Below, piece after piece: positions 1 to 6,315 of a stretch of 8,063 nt of DNA. A model generated the notes under the pieces. That model was not told the DNA's origin. It did not search any database and saw nothing but the letters and a program-made list of their open reading frames with translations. Every line of letters begins with the position of its first letter. The first letter of the stretch is position 1. The stretch is from Bacteroidetes bacterium UBA1860 (GTDB taxonomy: Bacteria; Bacteroidota; Rhodothermia; Balneolales; Balneolaceae): assembly GCA_002338335.1 (NCBI GenBank), contig DDIC01000058.1, forward strand, positions 1 to 8,063, in the 5' to 3' direction. Both the position numbers and the translations under genes were made by a program.

Positions 1-158
1 ATGCCGTCGTGATGGTGACACACTACCAACGACTTCTAGAATATATTGTTCCGGATGTGGTTCACGTCATGATTGATGGTGTGATCGTAAAAACGGGTGG
101 AAAAGAATTAGCGCTTGAGTTGGAAGAGAAGGGCTATGACTGGTTAGAAAACGCTTGA
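1..158 (+). CDS. sufC: SufC, Fe-S assembly ATPase (3' end only)
   Basis: This is the C-terminal end of the SUF ATPase, cut by the left edge of the window; whole codons run from base 3 to the TGA at 156-158, giving 51 residues. SufC is the cytoplasmic ABC-type ATPase that binds SufB and SufD and powers cluster assembly on the scaffold. The fragment opens with a beta strand and VTHYQRLL, which matches the H-loop (switch) histidine region of SufC. It then has the IVPDVVHVMIDG stretch and the TGGKELALELEEKGYDW tail usual for SufC proteins. The Walker A, Walker B and signature motifs must lie upstream, outside the window. sufD follows after 10 bases, the usual SUF order, and sufB is expected upstream. 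Identification is firm from the tail sequence plus context. Confidence 0.93.
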   Translation, partial: AVVMVTHYQRLLEYIVPDVVHVMIDGVIVKTGGKELALELEEKGYDWLENA

Positions 159-160
159 GA

Positions 161-166
161 AAGGAG
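161..166 (+). promoter_or_regulatory. Shine-Dalgarno-like AAGGAG before sufD
   Basis: AAGGAG ends two bases before the sufD ATG at 169, inside AGAAAGGAGATATG. It is the only strong Shine-Dalgarno-like match in front of a start in this window. The spacing to the ATG is much shorter than the 5-9 bases normal for an active site, so the site may be fortuitous or may act weakly. No other in-frame ATG lies close by to give better spacing. Confidence 0.45.
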
Positions 167-168
167 AT

Positions 169-1461
169 ATGTATTTTAAAGAACTAGAATTTACGAGTCA
201 GCCTGCCCTCGATTGGGTAGCTCCTTATGCTGCCAAAGCTGCACACGCATTGGAAAGCCTTTCTTTTCCCACCAAAAAGGATGAAGATTGGCGCTTTACC
301 CCACTTAAAACACTCTCAAAACATGCTTTCCAAAGTGTGAATGGTGAGGCAAAGAGTGTGACCGAAGAGCACGTCCAAAAATATCGACTTCCTGAGTCGA
401 AAGAATCGACGCTTGTTCTTGTGAACGGTGTGATTCGTGAGGATTTGAGCACATTCTCACTCTCCACTGAGGCTATTACTGTCAAGAAGCTCCAAGACAT
501 GACGCCGTCAGAGCTTGACGAGGCTGGATTCCAATCTTTGGTCCCGGTCGAACGTGATTACTTTTCCGTGTTGCATACTGCTACTCTTACCTCAGGGTAT
601 TACCTCCATGTGCACAAAGGCGCCAAGGTTGAGGCTCCTATACATGTGCTGAATATTCAAACAGGGAGTGCAACACCTTATGTTTCCTCGTTTCGTTTGC
701 TCATTCACGTAGAGCAGGAAGCTGAGGCAACACTCATTGAAGAGCACGTGTCACTTGATGACTCCGTCTATTTGACGATCCCTGTCATGGAGACGTTTGT
801 TCAAAAAAAAGGGCGCCTAAATCACCTTCGTATACAGCGTGAAAACAAATCGTGCTTTCATGTATCAAGGCCTATCACGTCCCTTGAGGGTACAGCTGAG
901 TACCATTCCTATACGATCTCACTAGGAGCACATTTGTTCAGAAATGAGCCTCAAATTATCCAAACAGGCGAAGAGGTTGATTTTACCCTCGATGGATTGA
1001 TTTTAATTGATGGAGATCAAATCTCAGATACACACTCTGTGATGGATCACCGTTTTTCGCATGGTAATTCTCACCAACTCCATAAGGTGGTCGTGCACGG
1101 AAATGCCCATAGTGTGTTTAATGGCAAAATCTTTGTACGCCAAGATGCTCAGATTATTGATTCCTTTCAGGAGAATCGAAACTTACTTCTCTCTAGAGAC
1201 GGAATCGTGTACACCAAGCCTCAATTGGAGATTTTCGCGGATGATGTCCAATGTTCTCATGGTGCAACGATCGGAGATTTGGATCCTGATGAAGTGTTTT
1301 ACCTTCAGAGTCGTGGGATGACCGAGCAAAAGGCAAAAGAAGTACTTACCTACGCTTTTGCCCTTGAAACGATTGAAAATATCGAAGTAGAATCTGTTCA
1401 CACGTTCCTAGTGGATGAAGTGAAAGCCTACACAAGTCGAAACGTAGCCTCACGCTTCTAA
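169..1461 (+). CDS. sufD: SufD, Fe-S cluster assembly scaffold subunit
   Basis: SufD is the partner of SufB in the cytoplasmic SufBCD scaffold, where iron-sulfur clusters are built de novo. The 430-residue length is normal for the family (E. coli SufD is about 423). An N-terminal helical part contains DEDWRFTPLK (residues 38-47), typical of SufD. The central part is the beta-helix core. The C-terminal signature is clear: VFNGKIFVRQDAQ (316-328), QENRNLLLS (334-342), and ADDVQCSHGATIGDLD (357-372). Cys362 and His364 in CSHGAT align with E. coli Cys358 and His360; the latter is implicated in cluster assembly at the SufB-SufD interface. The start at 169 is the first in-frame ATG after sufC and gives the expected N-terminus. 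sufS begins three bases after the stop, so the two are almost certainly co-transcribed. Nothing looks truncated. Confidence 0.96.
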   Translation: MYFKELEFTSQPALDWVAPYAAKAAHALESLSFPTKKDEDWRFTPLKTLSKHAFQSVNGEAKSVTEEHVQKYRLPESKESTLVLVNGVIREDLSTFSLSTEAITVKKLQDMTPSELDEAGFQSLVPVERDYFSVLHTATLTSGYYLHVHKGAKVEAPIHVLNIQTGSATPYVSSFRLLIHVEQEAEATLIEEHVSLDDSVYLTIPVMETFVQKKGRLNHLRIQRENKSCFHVSRPITSLEGTAEYHSYTISLGAHLFRNEPQIIQTGEEVDFTLDGLILIDGDQISDTHSVMDHRFSHGNSHQLHKVVVHGNAHSVFNGKIFVRQDAQIIDSFQENRNLLLSRDGIVYTKPQLEIFADDVQCSHGATIGDLDPDEVFYLQSRGMTEQKAKEVLTYAFALETIENIEVESVHTFLVDEVKAYTSRNVASRF

Positions 1462-1464
1462 TGA

Positions 1465-2691
1465 ATGCCCATGGCCCTGACGCACGCATATCATCTCGAC
1501 TTTCCTGAGCTTCAACAGGAAATCAACGGGTACCCACTCACGTACCTGGATAGTGCTGCGTCAAGTCTAATGCCTGAGTCGGTGATAGAGACGATCAATC
1601 AATATCACCGAACTGCGCATGCGAATGTTCATCGAGGGGTTCATACGTTGAGCCAAACGGCGACGGATGATTATGAGCTCACCCGTGATCGTGTTCAAGC
1701 CCTGATTGGTGCGGCTCAGCGTGAAGAGATCATTTTCACCTACGGTGCGACCGATTCTATTAATCTAGTTGCACATACTTGGGGAAAAGCACATCTCACC
1801 ACAGGTGACGCCATTCTTATTACGGAGATGGAGCACCATGCTAATATTGTTCCATGGCAGCAGGTTGCACAGGAAAAGGGTTGTGTGATTCACAAGGTCC
1901 CAATTACCCAGAAAGGGGAGATTGACCAAGACGCATACCAACGATTGCTAGCGCAGGAACCTGTCAAAGTCGTGGCTCTAATTCACGCATCCAACGCTTT
2001 AGGCACGGTGAATCCCGTCAAGGAGATGATCACCCAAGCCCATGATCAGGGTGCCCTTGTTATGCTAGATGGAGCCCAATCTGCGCCCCATTTTACCGTG
2101 GACATGCAAGCCTTGGATTGTGATTTTTACACTTTTTCAGCTCATAAACTTTGCGGGCCGACCGGTTTTGGGATTCTATATGGCAAAATGGAGCATTTAG
2201 AGTCGATGCCACCTTTCAGAGGAGGAGGGAGCATGATCGAGCATGTGGCCATCGAATCATCAACGTATCAACGTCCACCACTTCGATTTGAGCCAGGCAC
2301 CCCCGCGATTGCGGCAGGAATTGGGTTTGGCGCAGCCATTGACTACTTAATGGATATCGGCATGGAGACAATCGCCTCCATCGAACACGAACTTTTGCTC
2401 GAAGCACAGTCTCGTCTAGAGACGCTTCCCAAAACAACGATTATCGGCTCACCAAGCGAACGTATTGCAGTACTTCCCCTACATTTTGAAGGGATTCACC
2501 CATACGATATGGGGATGTTTTTGGATCGACGAGGGGTAGCCGTAAGAACAGGACATCATTGTGCTCAACCTCTGATCGAATACTATCAATTGCCTGGAAC
2601 CGTTAGATGTTCTCTCACGTTTTATAATACAGTGGAAGACATTGATCGTTTTATCTCGGCCATTGAGGAGGGACTCGAGTTTTTTTCATAA
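1465..2691 (+). CDS. sufS: SufS, group II cysteine desulfurase
   Basis: SufS is a PLP enzyme that takes sulfur from L-cysteine, leaving alanine, and holds it as a persulfide for cluster assembly. The 408 residues match the family (E. coli SufS has 406). Key residues are visible: His125 in EMEHHANIVPW stacks on the cofactor, Lys228 in FSAHKLCGPTG forms the Schiff base, and Cys366 in RTGHHCAQP carries the persulfide. These equal E. coli His123, Lys226 and Cys364 with a constant offset of two, so no indels separate them. RGVHTLSQ (58-65) and RFEPGTP (274-280) are also typical. The short loop before Cys366 marks the group II (SufS) rather than the IscS/NifS type. The ATG at 1465 was taken; ATG at 1471 (Met3) is equally possible. 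No sulfur acceptor gene (sufE or sufU) follows, so the partner must be encoded elsewhere. Confidence 0.96.
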   Translation: MPMALTHAYHLDFPELQQEINGYPLTYLDSAASSLMPESVIETINQYHRTAHANVHRGVHTLSQTATDDYELTRDRVQALIGAAQREEIIFTYGATDSINLVAHTWGKAHLTTGDAILITEMEHHANIVPWQQVAQEKGCVIHKVPITQKGEIDQDAYQRLLAQEPVKVVALIHASNALGTVNPVKEMITQAHDQGALVMLDGAQSAPHFTVDMQALDCDFYTFSAHKLCGPTGFGILYGKMEHLESMPPFRGGGSMIEHVAIESSTYQRPPLRFEPGTPAIAAGIGFGAAIDYLMDIGMETIASIEHELLLEAQSRLETLPKTTIIGSPSERIAVLPLHFEGIHPYDMGMFLDRRGVAVRTGHHCAQPLIEYYQLPGTVRCSLTFYNTVEDIDRFISAIEEGLEFFS

Positions 2692-2709
2692 CCTAGACAA
2701 AGAATCACC

Positions 2710-2740
2710 TTGAAAGTCAACTCTGGTTTCATAGATTAAT
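2710..2740 (+). promoter_or_regulatory. Possible internal promoter before nfu
   Basis: The 68-base gap between sufS and nfu is AT-rich and is the longest gap in the SUF block. TTGAAA at 2710-2715 is followed after 16 bases by TAGATT at 2732-2737. Read as a Bacteroidota-type promoter, TTG at 2710-2712 lies 19 bases before TAGATTAA, a partial match to the TAnnTTTG -7 element. TAGAT recurs at 2741-2745. This could allow nfu and downstream genes to be expressed apart from sufBCDS. The matches are weak and AT-rich DNA gives such hits by chance. Confidence 0.28.
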
Positions 2741-2759
2741 TAGATAAACCGAACCAACT

Positions 2760-3311
2760 ATGCCAAAAATCAAAGAAATCGAACGTACGCCGAATCCTGA
2801 TGCCATGAGATTCATCCTTGGGGAACCCTTAACCAATGGGGTTACGCGTTCCTTTGAGTCTAGTATTGATGCCGACGGCGATGAGCTTGCGAGTGCCTTA
2901 TTTGCCATTGATCATGTTATCAATGTCTATTATGTCGATAAATACATCACCGTCACACAAGATGGTAATGCGGTTTGGTCGGAATTGTTGCGCAAGCTTG
3001 CCCCACCGATTCGAGAAGCCAAACCACAAATGGACCTTGCGGATGACCAAGAAGTTCATGTCTCCGAAGAGGCTATGAATTCAGATGATCCCCGTCTCAA
3101 AGAGATTAATGAGATGTTGGATCAACAAGTCAGACCCTATCTGCTTGCCGATGGAGGGGGGCTCAAAGTCATAGGTCTGGATGGACATAGGCTAAAAGTT
3201 CATTACCAAGGAGCTTGTGGAACCTGCCCCACAGCAACCTCTGGCACCCTTTACGCTATCGAAAGTATGGTTAAAAGAATTGATCCAGAAATTGAAGTAA
3301 TTTCTGTATAA
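2760..3311 (+). CDS. Two-domain Nfu-type Fe-S cluster carrier
   Basis: This 183-residue protein has the architecture of Nfu carriers, which accept a [4Fe-4S] cluster from the scaffold and pass it to target enzymes in the cytoplasm. Residues 1 to about 90 match the Nfu N-terminal domain, beginning with the typical ERTPNPDAMRF (8-18) and containing LFAIDHVINVYY (47-58). A charged linker (about 90-112) leads to the NifU C-terminal domain, with RPYLLADGGGLKVIG (129-143) and GACGTCPTATSGTL (151-164). The CxxC pair Cys153/Cys156 is the cluster ligand set, shared between two subunits in characterised Nfu proteins. It is not a NifU scaffold, since the IscU-like domain is absent, and the N-terminal domain is not the degenerate A-type domain of E. 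coli NfuA. The ATG at 2760 gives the usual Nfu N-terminus. The sufA-like gene begins three bases after the stop. Confidence 0.93.
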   Translation: MPKIKEIERTPNPDAMRFILGEPLTNGVTRSFESSIDADGDELASALFAIDHVINVYYVDKYITVTQDGNAVWSELLRKLAPPIREAKPQMDLADDQEVHVSEEAMNSDDPRLKEINEMLDQQVRPYLLADGGGLKVIGLDGHRLKVHYQGACGTCPTATSGTLYAIESMVKRIDPEIEVISV

Positions 3312-3314
3312 CCC

Positions 3315-3710
3315 ATGGAAACAACTGAGTCCCTCGATTTATCGATTTCTACCTCTGCCAAAACGAAAATATTGGATGTTTTGGGGGTTGAGTGGAGTGA
3401 TCAAGCCTCTGAAGCTGACAAGAAATCTACCTCTGCAGCTACGTGGGACAAGGTAATACGTATTGAAGTCGTAAGCGGCGGTTGTAGTGGACTCACGTAC
3501 CAATTGGATGTAGAAGCGCGTGGCCAGAGCAAGCCTAGGGATCAAGAAGGGGTGATTAATGGCATCCCCGTGCGCGTTGATATGAGATCGTATCTCTACC
3601 TAGCAGGCACCATGTTGGATTTCAGTGAAGGGCTTGAAGGCAAAGGATTTCATTTTGTGAATCCCAATGCCTCACGCACATGCAGTTGCGGTGAATCCTT
3701 CTCGGTGTAA
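3315..3710 (+). CDS. SufA/IscA-family A-type Fe-S carrier
   Basis: This 131-residue protein belongs to the HesB/IscA/SufA family, which carries assembled clusters to apoproteins. The three ligand cysteines are in place: Cys57 in VVSGGCSGLTYQL, and Cys123 and Cys125 in the C-terminal RTCSCGESFSV. The LDFSEGLEGKGFHFVNPNA stretch (101-119) before the CxC pair is also typical. Most family members have about 105-120 residues with the first cysteine near position 35-50. Here the extra length lies before the first strand, roughly residues 26-44, rich in Ser, Thr, Lys, Asp and Glu, and looks like a flexible insert after the first helix. Only the family can be assigned from sequence; the choice between SufA, IscA and ErpA rests on its place in a SUF operon. 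It lies three bases after nfu. Confidence 0.92.
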   Translation: METTESLDLSISTSAKTKILDVLGVEWSDQASEADKKSTSAATWDKVIRIEVVSGGCSGLTYQLDVEARGQSKPRDQEGVINGIPVRVDMRSYLYLAGTMLDFSEGLEGKGFHFVNPNASRTCSCGESFSV

Positions 3711-3730
3711 ACCGACTCAATACACTTTTT

Positions 3731-4243
3731 ATGGCTACCAAGCCCCTTGTCAACAAAGTAAAATCGTCTGGAAAGCTCACCACTTTAGACATGGAGCAAT
3801 GGTTGAAGGGTGTACCGGTTAAATCCTTTGATTTAAAACCACTCTTGTTCAAGGAGATGATTGCCAAAGAGGACCATTTTAATGAACAACTCGCCGCTTT
3901 AGACCTAGAAGACTACCAAAGAGCCGTTGTTGCCATTCGTTGTAGCATAGATACCATTATTCCCACGTGGGCTTGGCTGAAACCCATACCCTTACTCCAT
4001 GAAGCAGGAGCCACATACGTCCATATAGGCGAGCCTCAGGATGCAAAACATGCGTTTATTTCTAGCAAGATCTATACAACGGATTGGAGTCCCTATGAGG
4101 GGAAGAATGTCATCATTAAAGGGTGCTCACACGAAGCTATTTCAGATGATTTATATGGCTTAGTGCTGCAAAGGGTCTCGAGTGTGGCCTCCAAAGTGAT
4201 GATTGGCGAGGCTTGTTCCAATGTTCCTTTATTTAAAAAATGA
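3731..4243 (+). CDS. DUF2480-like protein of unknown function
   Basis: I recognise this 170-residue protein as like the DUF2480 family, found mainly in Bacteroidota and relatives; no function is established to my knowledge. It has no signal peptide and no membrane segment, so it is probably cytoplasmic. The features recalled from the family are FDLKPLLFKEMIAKEDHF (33-50), an IRCSIDTIIPTWAW segment (69-82), IIKGCSHEAI (128-137) and a C-terminal GEACSNVPLFKK (159-170). It contains exactly three cysteines, Cys71, Cys132 and Cys162, and each is followed by serine. That pattern, together with its position right after two cluster carriers, makes metal or Fe-S cluster binding, or a helper role in assembly, a reasonable inference but not a demonstrated one. 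Its stop overlaps the start of the isomerase gene by four bases (ATGA), which suggests translational coupling. The start at 3731 follows a 20-base gap without a ribosome binding site. Confidence 0.8.
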   Translation: MATKPLVNKVKSSGKLTTLDMEQWLKGVPVKSFDLKPLLFKEMIAKEDHFNEQLAALDLEDYQRAVVAIRCSIDTIIPTWAWLKPIPLLHEAGATYVHIGEPQDAKHAFISSKIYTTDWSPYEGKNVIIKGCSHEAISDDLYGLVLQRVSSVASKVMIGEACSNVPLFKK

Positions 4244-5274
4244 TCCACATGAGCAGCGCACAACGTAAGGCTGATCATGTACGAGTCACGACACAATTAG
4301 ATAGTCAATACCACACTCCCACTGGCTTTGAGACCCTTCGCTTGAAGCATCAAGCCCTGCCTGAGTGTTCCTTAGAAGAGATACAAACCGAAACGACTCT
4401 GTTTGACAAACCGATGTCGATGCCCTTAATCATCTCCTCCATGACAGGGGGGTACGACAAAGGGCAAACGATTAATCAGGATTTGTGTCAACTCGCTGAA
4501 GAGCATCAACTAGCTTTAGGTTTGGGGAGTCAGCGTTCTATGCTAGATAAACCCGGGTCTAGCGATCTTCCTGATGGTTTTAGGGAAATACGAAAGTATG
4601 CACCCACCGCTCTTTTATTTGGGAATATCGGCGCCACACAGGTTGCGCAACAAGCGGATCCATCGCGACTCATGCATCTCGTAGACGCGCTGGAGGCAGA
4701 TGCGCTGATTGTTCACCTCAATCCACTTCAGGAACTCACACAGCCGGAGGGTGATCGAGATTTTCGTGGGATTCTAAAGGGGATAGAAAAGCTTGTGATC
4801 CACTCACATGCCCCTATTATTGTGAAAGAAACAGGTGCCGGTATCCATGGCGGCGTTGCAAAAAAACTACTGAATATAGGCGTCTCCGCCATCGATGTAG
4901 CCGGAGCAGGAGGAACAAGCTGGGCACGTGCCGAACAGCTGCGTCACAATGATCAATCACCTCGCGATGTATTCTCTGACTGGGGAATTCCCACAGCGAA
5001 TTGCATCCACGATGTAGCACCCCTCAAAAAGGATTGGACCTTTGTGTTAATCGCTTCAGGTGGTCTTTACTCAGTAGCCGACTGGGCTAAAGCTCTTTGC
5101 CTAGGTGCTGACCTTGTGGGTGTCGCTCAACCGATTATGAAGACGTATGTTGAACAGGGGGTAAATGCTGTAGATGAGTTGCTTGGACAGTGGAAGAAAG
5201 ACTTATCCAAAGTAATGTGCCTTGTAGGGGCAACGAAGCTTGATGAGCTCACGTCCGAAAAATGCTATCTTTGA
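4240..5274 (+). CDS. fni: Type 2 isopentenyl-diphosphate delta-isomerase (FMN)
   Basis: This enzyme interconverts isopentenyl diphosphate and dimethylallyl diphosphate using reduced FMN, with NADPH and Mg2+; it acts in the cytoplasm. It is unrelated to the type 1 (Nudix) isomerase. The 344-residue TIM-barrel protein has the family motifs in order: RKADHV (9-14), SSMTGGYDKG (66-75) and GLGSQRSML (94-102). These are followed by HLNPLQELTQPEGD (159-172) with the conserved Asn161, Gln164 and Glu170, then VKETGAGI (195-202) and DVAGAGGTSW (219-228). DWGIPT (247-252) and the phosphate-binding IASGGL (271-276) complete the set. The ATG at 4240 overlaps the previous stop; Met4 (ATG at 4249) is an alternative start that fits the family equally well. 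It supplies the allylic primer for the prenyl synthase three bases downstream. No mevalonate or MEP pathway gene is visible here, so the upstream route cannot be told. Confidence 0.95.
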   Translation: MIHMSSAQRKADHVRVTTQLDSQYHTPTGFETLRLKHQALPECSLEEIQTETTLFDKPMSMPLIISSMTGGYDKGQTINQDLCQLAEEHQLALGLGSQRSMLDKPGSSDLPDGFREIRKYAPTALLFGNIGATQVAQQADPSRLMHLVDALEADALIVHLNPLQELTQPEGDRDFRGILKGIEKLVIHSHAPIIVKETGAGIHGGVAKKLLNIGVSAIDVAGAGGTSWARAEQLRHNDQSPRDVFSDWGIPTANCIHDVAPLKKDWTFVLIASGGLYSVADWAKALCLGADLVGVAQPIMKTYVEQGVNAVDELLGQWKKDLSKVMCLVGATKLDELTSEKCYL

Positions 5275-5277
5275 ACC

Positions 5278-6279
5278 ATGGCAGCATTACCTGACGTTCT
5301 CATTCCCTACGCTCAAGCATTCGATACGTTTTTTAAGGCTCACTATGCACCGAGGCGAAGCACAACACCTCACTCCATTCAGGAGCCCATCGAACATACC
5401 CTTGAAAATGGAGGGAAGCGAATTCGCCCCTTACTCACATTGTTAGGTGCCGAATTATGCGGGGGATCCCTTCAAGACGCACTACCTGCGGCAACATGCA
5501 TTGAAATGACCCATAATTTCACGTTAATCCATGATGACGTGATGGATGATGCAGATATTCGTCGAGGACAGGCCTCTGTGTACAAAAAATGGGGGACCAA
5601 CACTGCCATCCTCAGTGGTGACAGTCTATTTGTTCAGTCGATGATGATTCTTACTGATCACTATGACTCATTGCCTAGTAATAGGTTTCATGATTTATAT
5701 AAAATTTATTTAGAGTCTATCTATGAGGTCTGTAACGGTCAGGCCCTGGACATGGACCAAGCAGCGGATCGACTTTCTAGCCCCGATGATTACCTCAAAA
5801 TGATTGACGGTAAAACAGCTGCGCTACTTCGAGGAGCGTTACAGATGGGGGGGATAATTGCAGGAGGTAGCTCCACACAATTAGCTCATCTTGCGGCACT
5901 TGGGACCGATGTAGGGTTGGCGTTTCAAATACAAGACGACCTACTTGATGTCACAGGGTCTCAAGAAAAAATGGGGAAATTGATTGGTGGCGACATTATT
6001 GAAGGGAAACAAACGTTTTTAATGACCACCTTGTGCGAGCGAATGCAATCCTCAGACAGAGACCAACTCCAGGTATTACTTAGCAAGCCCAAGCGTGATG
6101 CATCTGATGTGGAATGGGTCTTAAAACAAATGACCACTTATGGCGTTGTCAAAGAGGCAGAAAAAACGCTTGATCAGTATTACCGAGAAGGGATGACCCA
6201 TTTAAATCACTTTGACGGATCAAAGGCGCATGATGTGTTCTCCACACTCATTCATTATCTTATGGGCCGTGAAGGGTAA
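5278..6279 (+). CDS. Trans-polyprenyl diphosphate synthase (FPP/GGPP type)
   Basis: This enzyme condenses isopentenyl diphosphate onto an allylic diphosphate to build longer prenyl chains for quinones, carotenoids or lipid carriers. The 333 residues form the all-helical polyprenyl synthetase fold. GGKRIRP (45-51) binds diphosphate. The first Asp-rich motif is DDVMD (86-90), in LIHDDVMDDADIRRG. The second is DDLLD (220-224), in FQIQDDLLDV. GKTAALL (178-184) is also typical. The first motif is the short DDxxD form without the two-residue insertion usual in bacterial IspA. Phe81, five residues before the first motif, is a bulky residue at a known chain-length position, which favours a C15-C20 product over a long chain. 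This remains an inference; other lining residues matter. The gene starts three bases after the isomerase, so substrate supply and use are encoded side by side. Confidence 0.92.
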   Translation: MAALPDVLIPYAQAFDTFFKAHYAPRRSTTPHSIQEPIEHTLENGGKRIRPLLTLLGAELCGGSLQDALPAATCIEMTHNFTLIHDDVMDDADIRRGQASVYKKWGTNTAILSGDSLFVQSMMILTDHYDSLPSNRFHDLYKIYLESIYEVCNGQALDMDQAADRLSSPDDYLKMIDGKTAALLRGALQMGGIIAGGSSTQLAHLAALGTDVGLAFQIQDDLLDVTGSQEKMGKLIGGDIIEGKQTFLMTTLCERMQSSDRDQLQVLLSKPKRDASDVEWVLKQMTTYGVVKEAEKTLDQYYREGMTHLNHFDGSKAHDVFSTLIHYLMGREG

Positions 6280-6315
6280 TCCTGATCAAAAACGAAAGCC
6301 AAAACTATCCAGTTC

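Noticed and set aside
225..500. 91-codon open frame on the - strand inside sufD
   Set aside because: It is antisense to a clear SufD reading frame and its translation shows no recognisable domain; it is a shadow of the real gene.
2664..2691. CTCGAG followed by seven T at the end of sufS, as a terminator
   Set aside because: The six-base palindrome leaves no loop and no longer stem flanks it; the T-run encodes the Phe-Phe near the SufS C-terminus, so a terminator is not supported.
2760..3311. NifU scaffold or NfuA of the E. coli type
   Set aside because: No IscU-like domain is present, and the N-terminal half matches the Nfu N-terminal domain rather than an A-type carrier domain.
5240..5446. 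68-codon + strand frame spanning the isomerase/prenyl synthase junction
   Set aside because: It overlaps two well-supported genes in another frame and has no domain or start signal of its own.
6280..6315. 36-base gap before bamD as a promoter or terminator
   Set aside because: I found no hairpin with a T-run and no convincing pair of promoter boxes.
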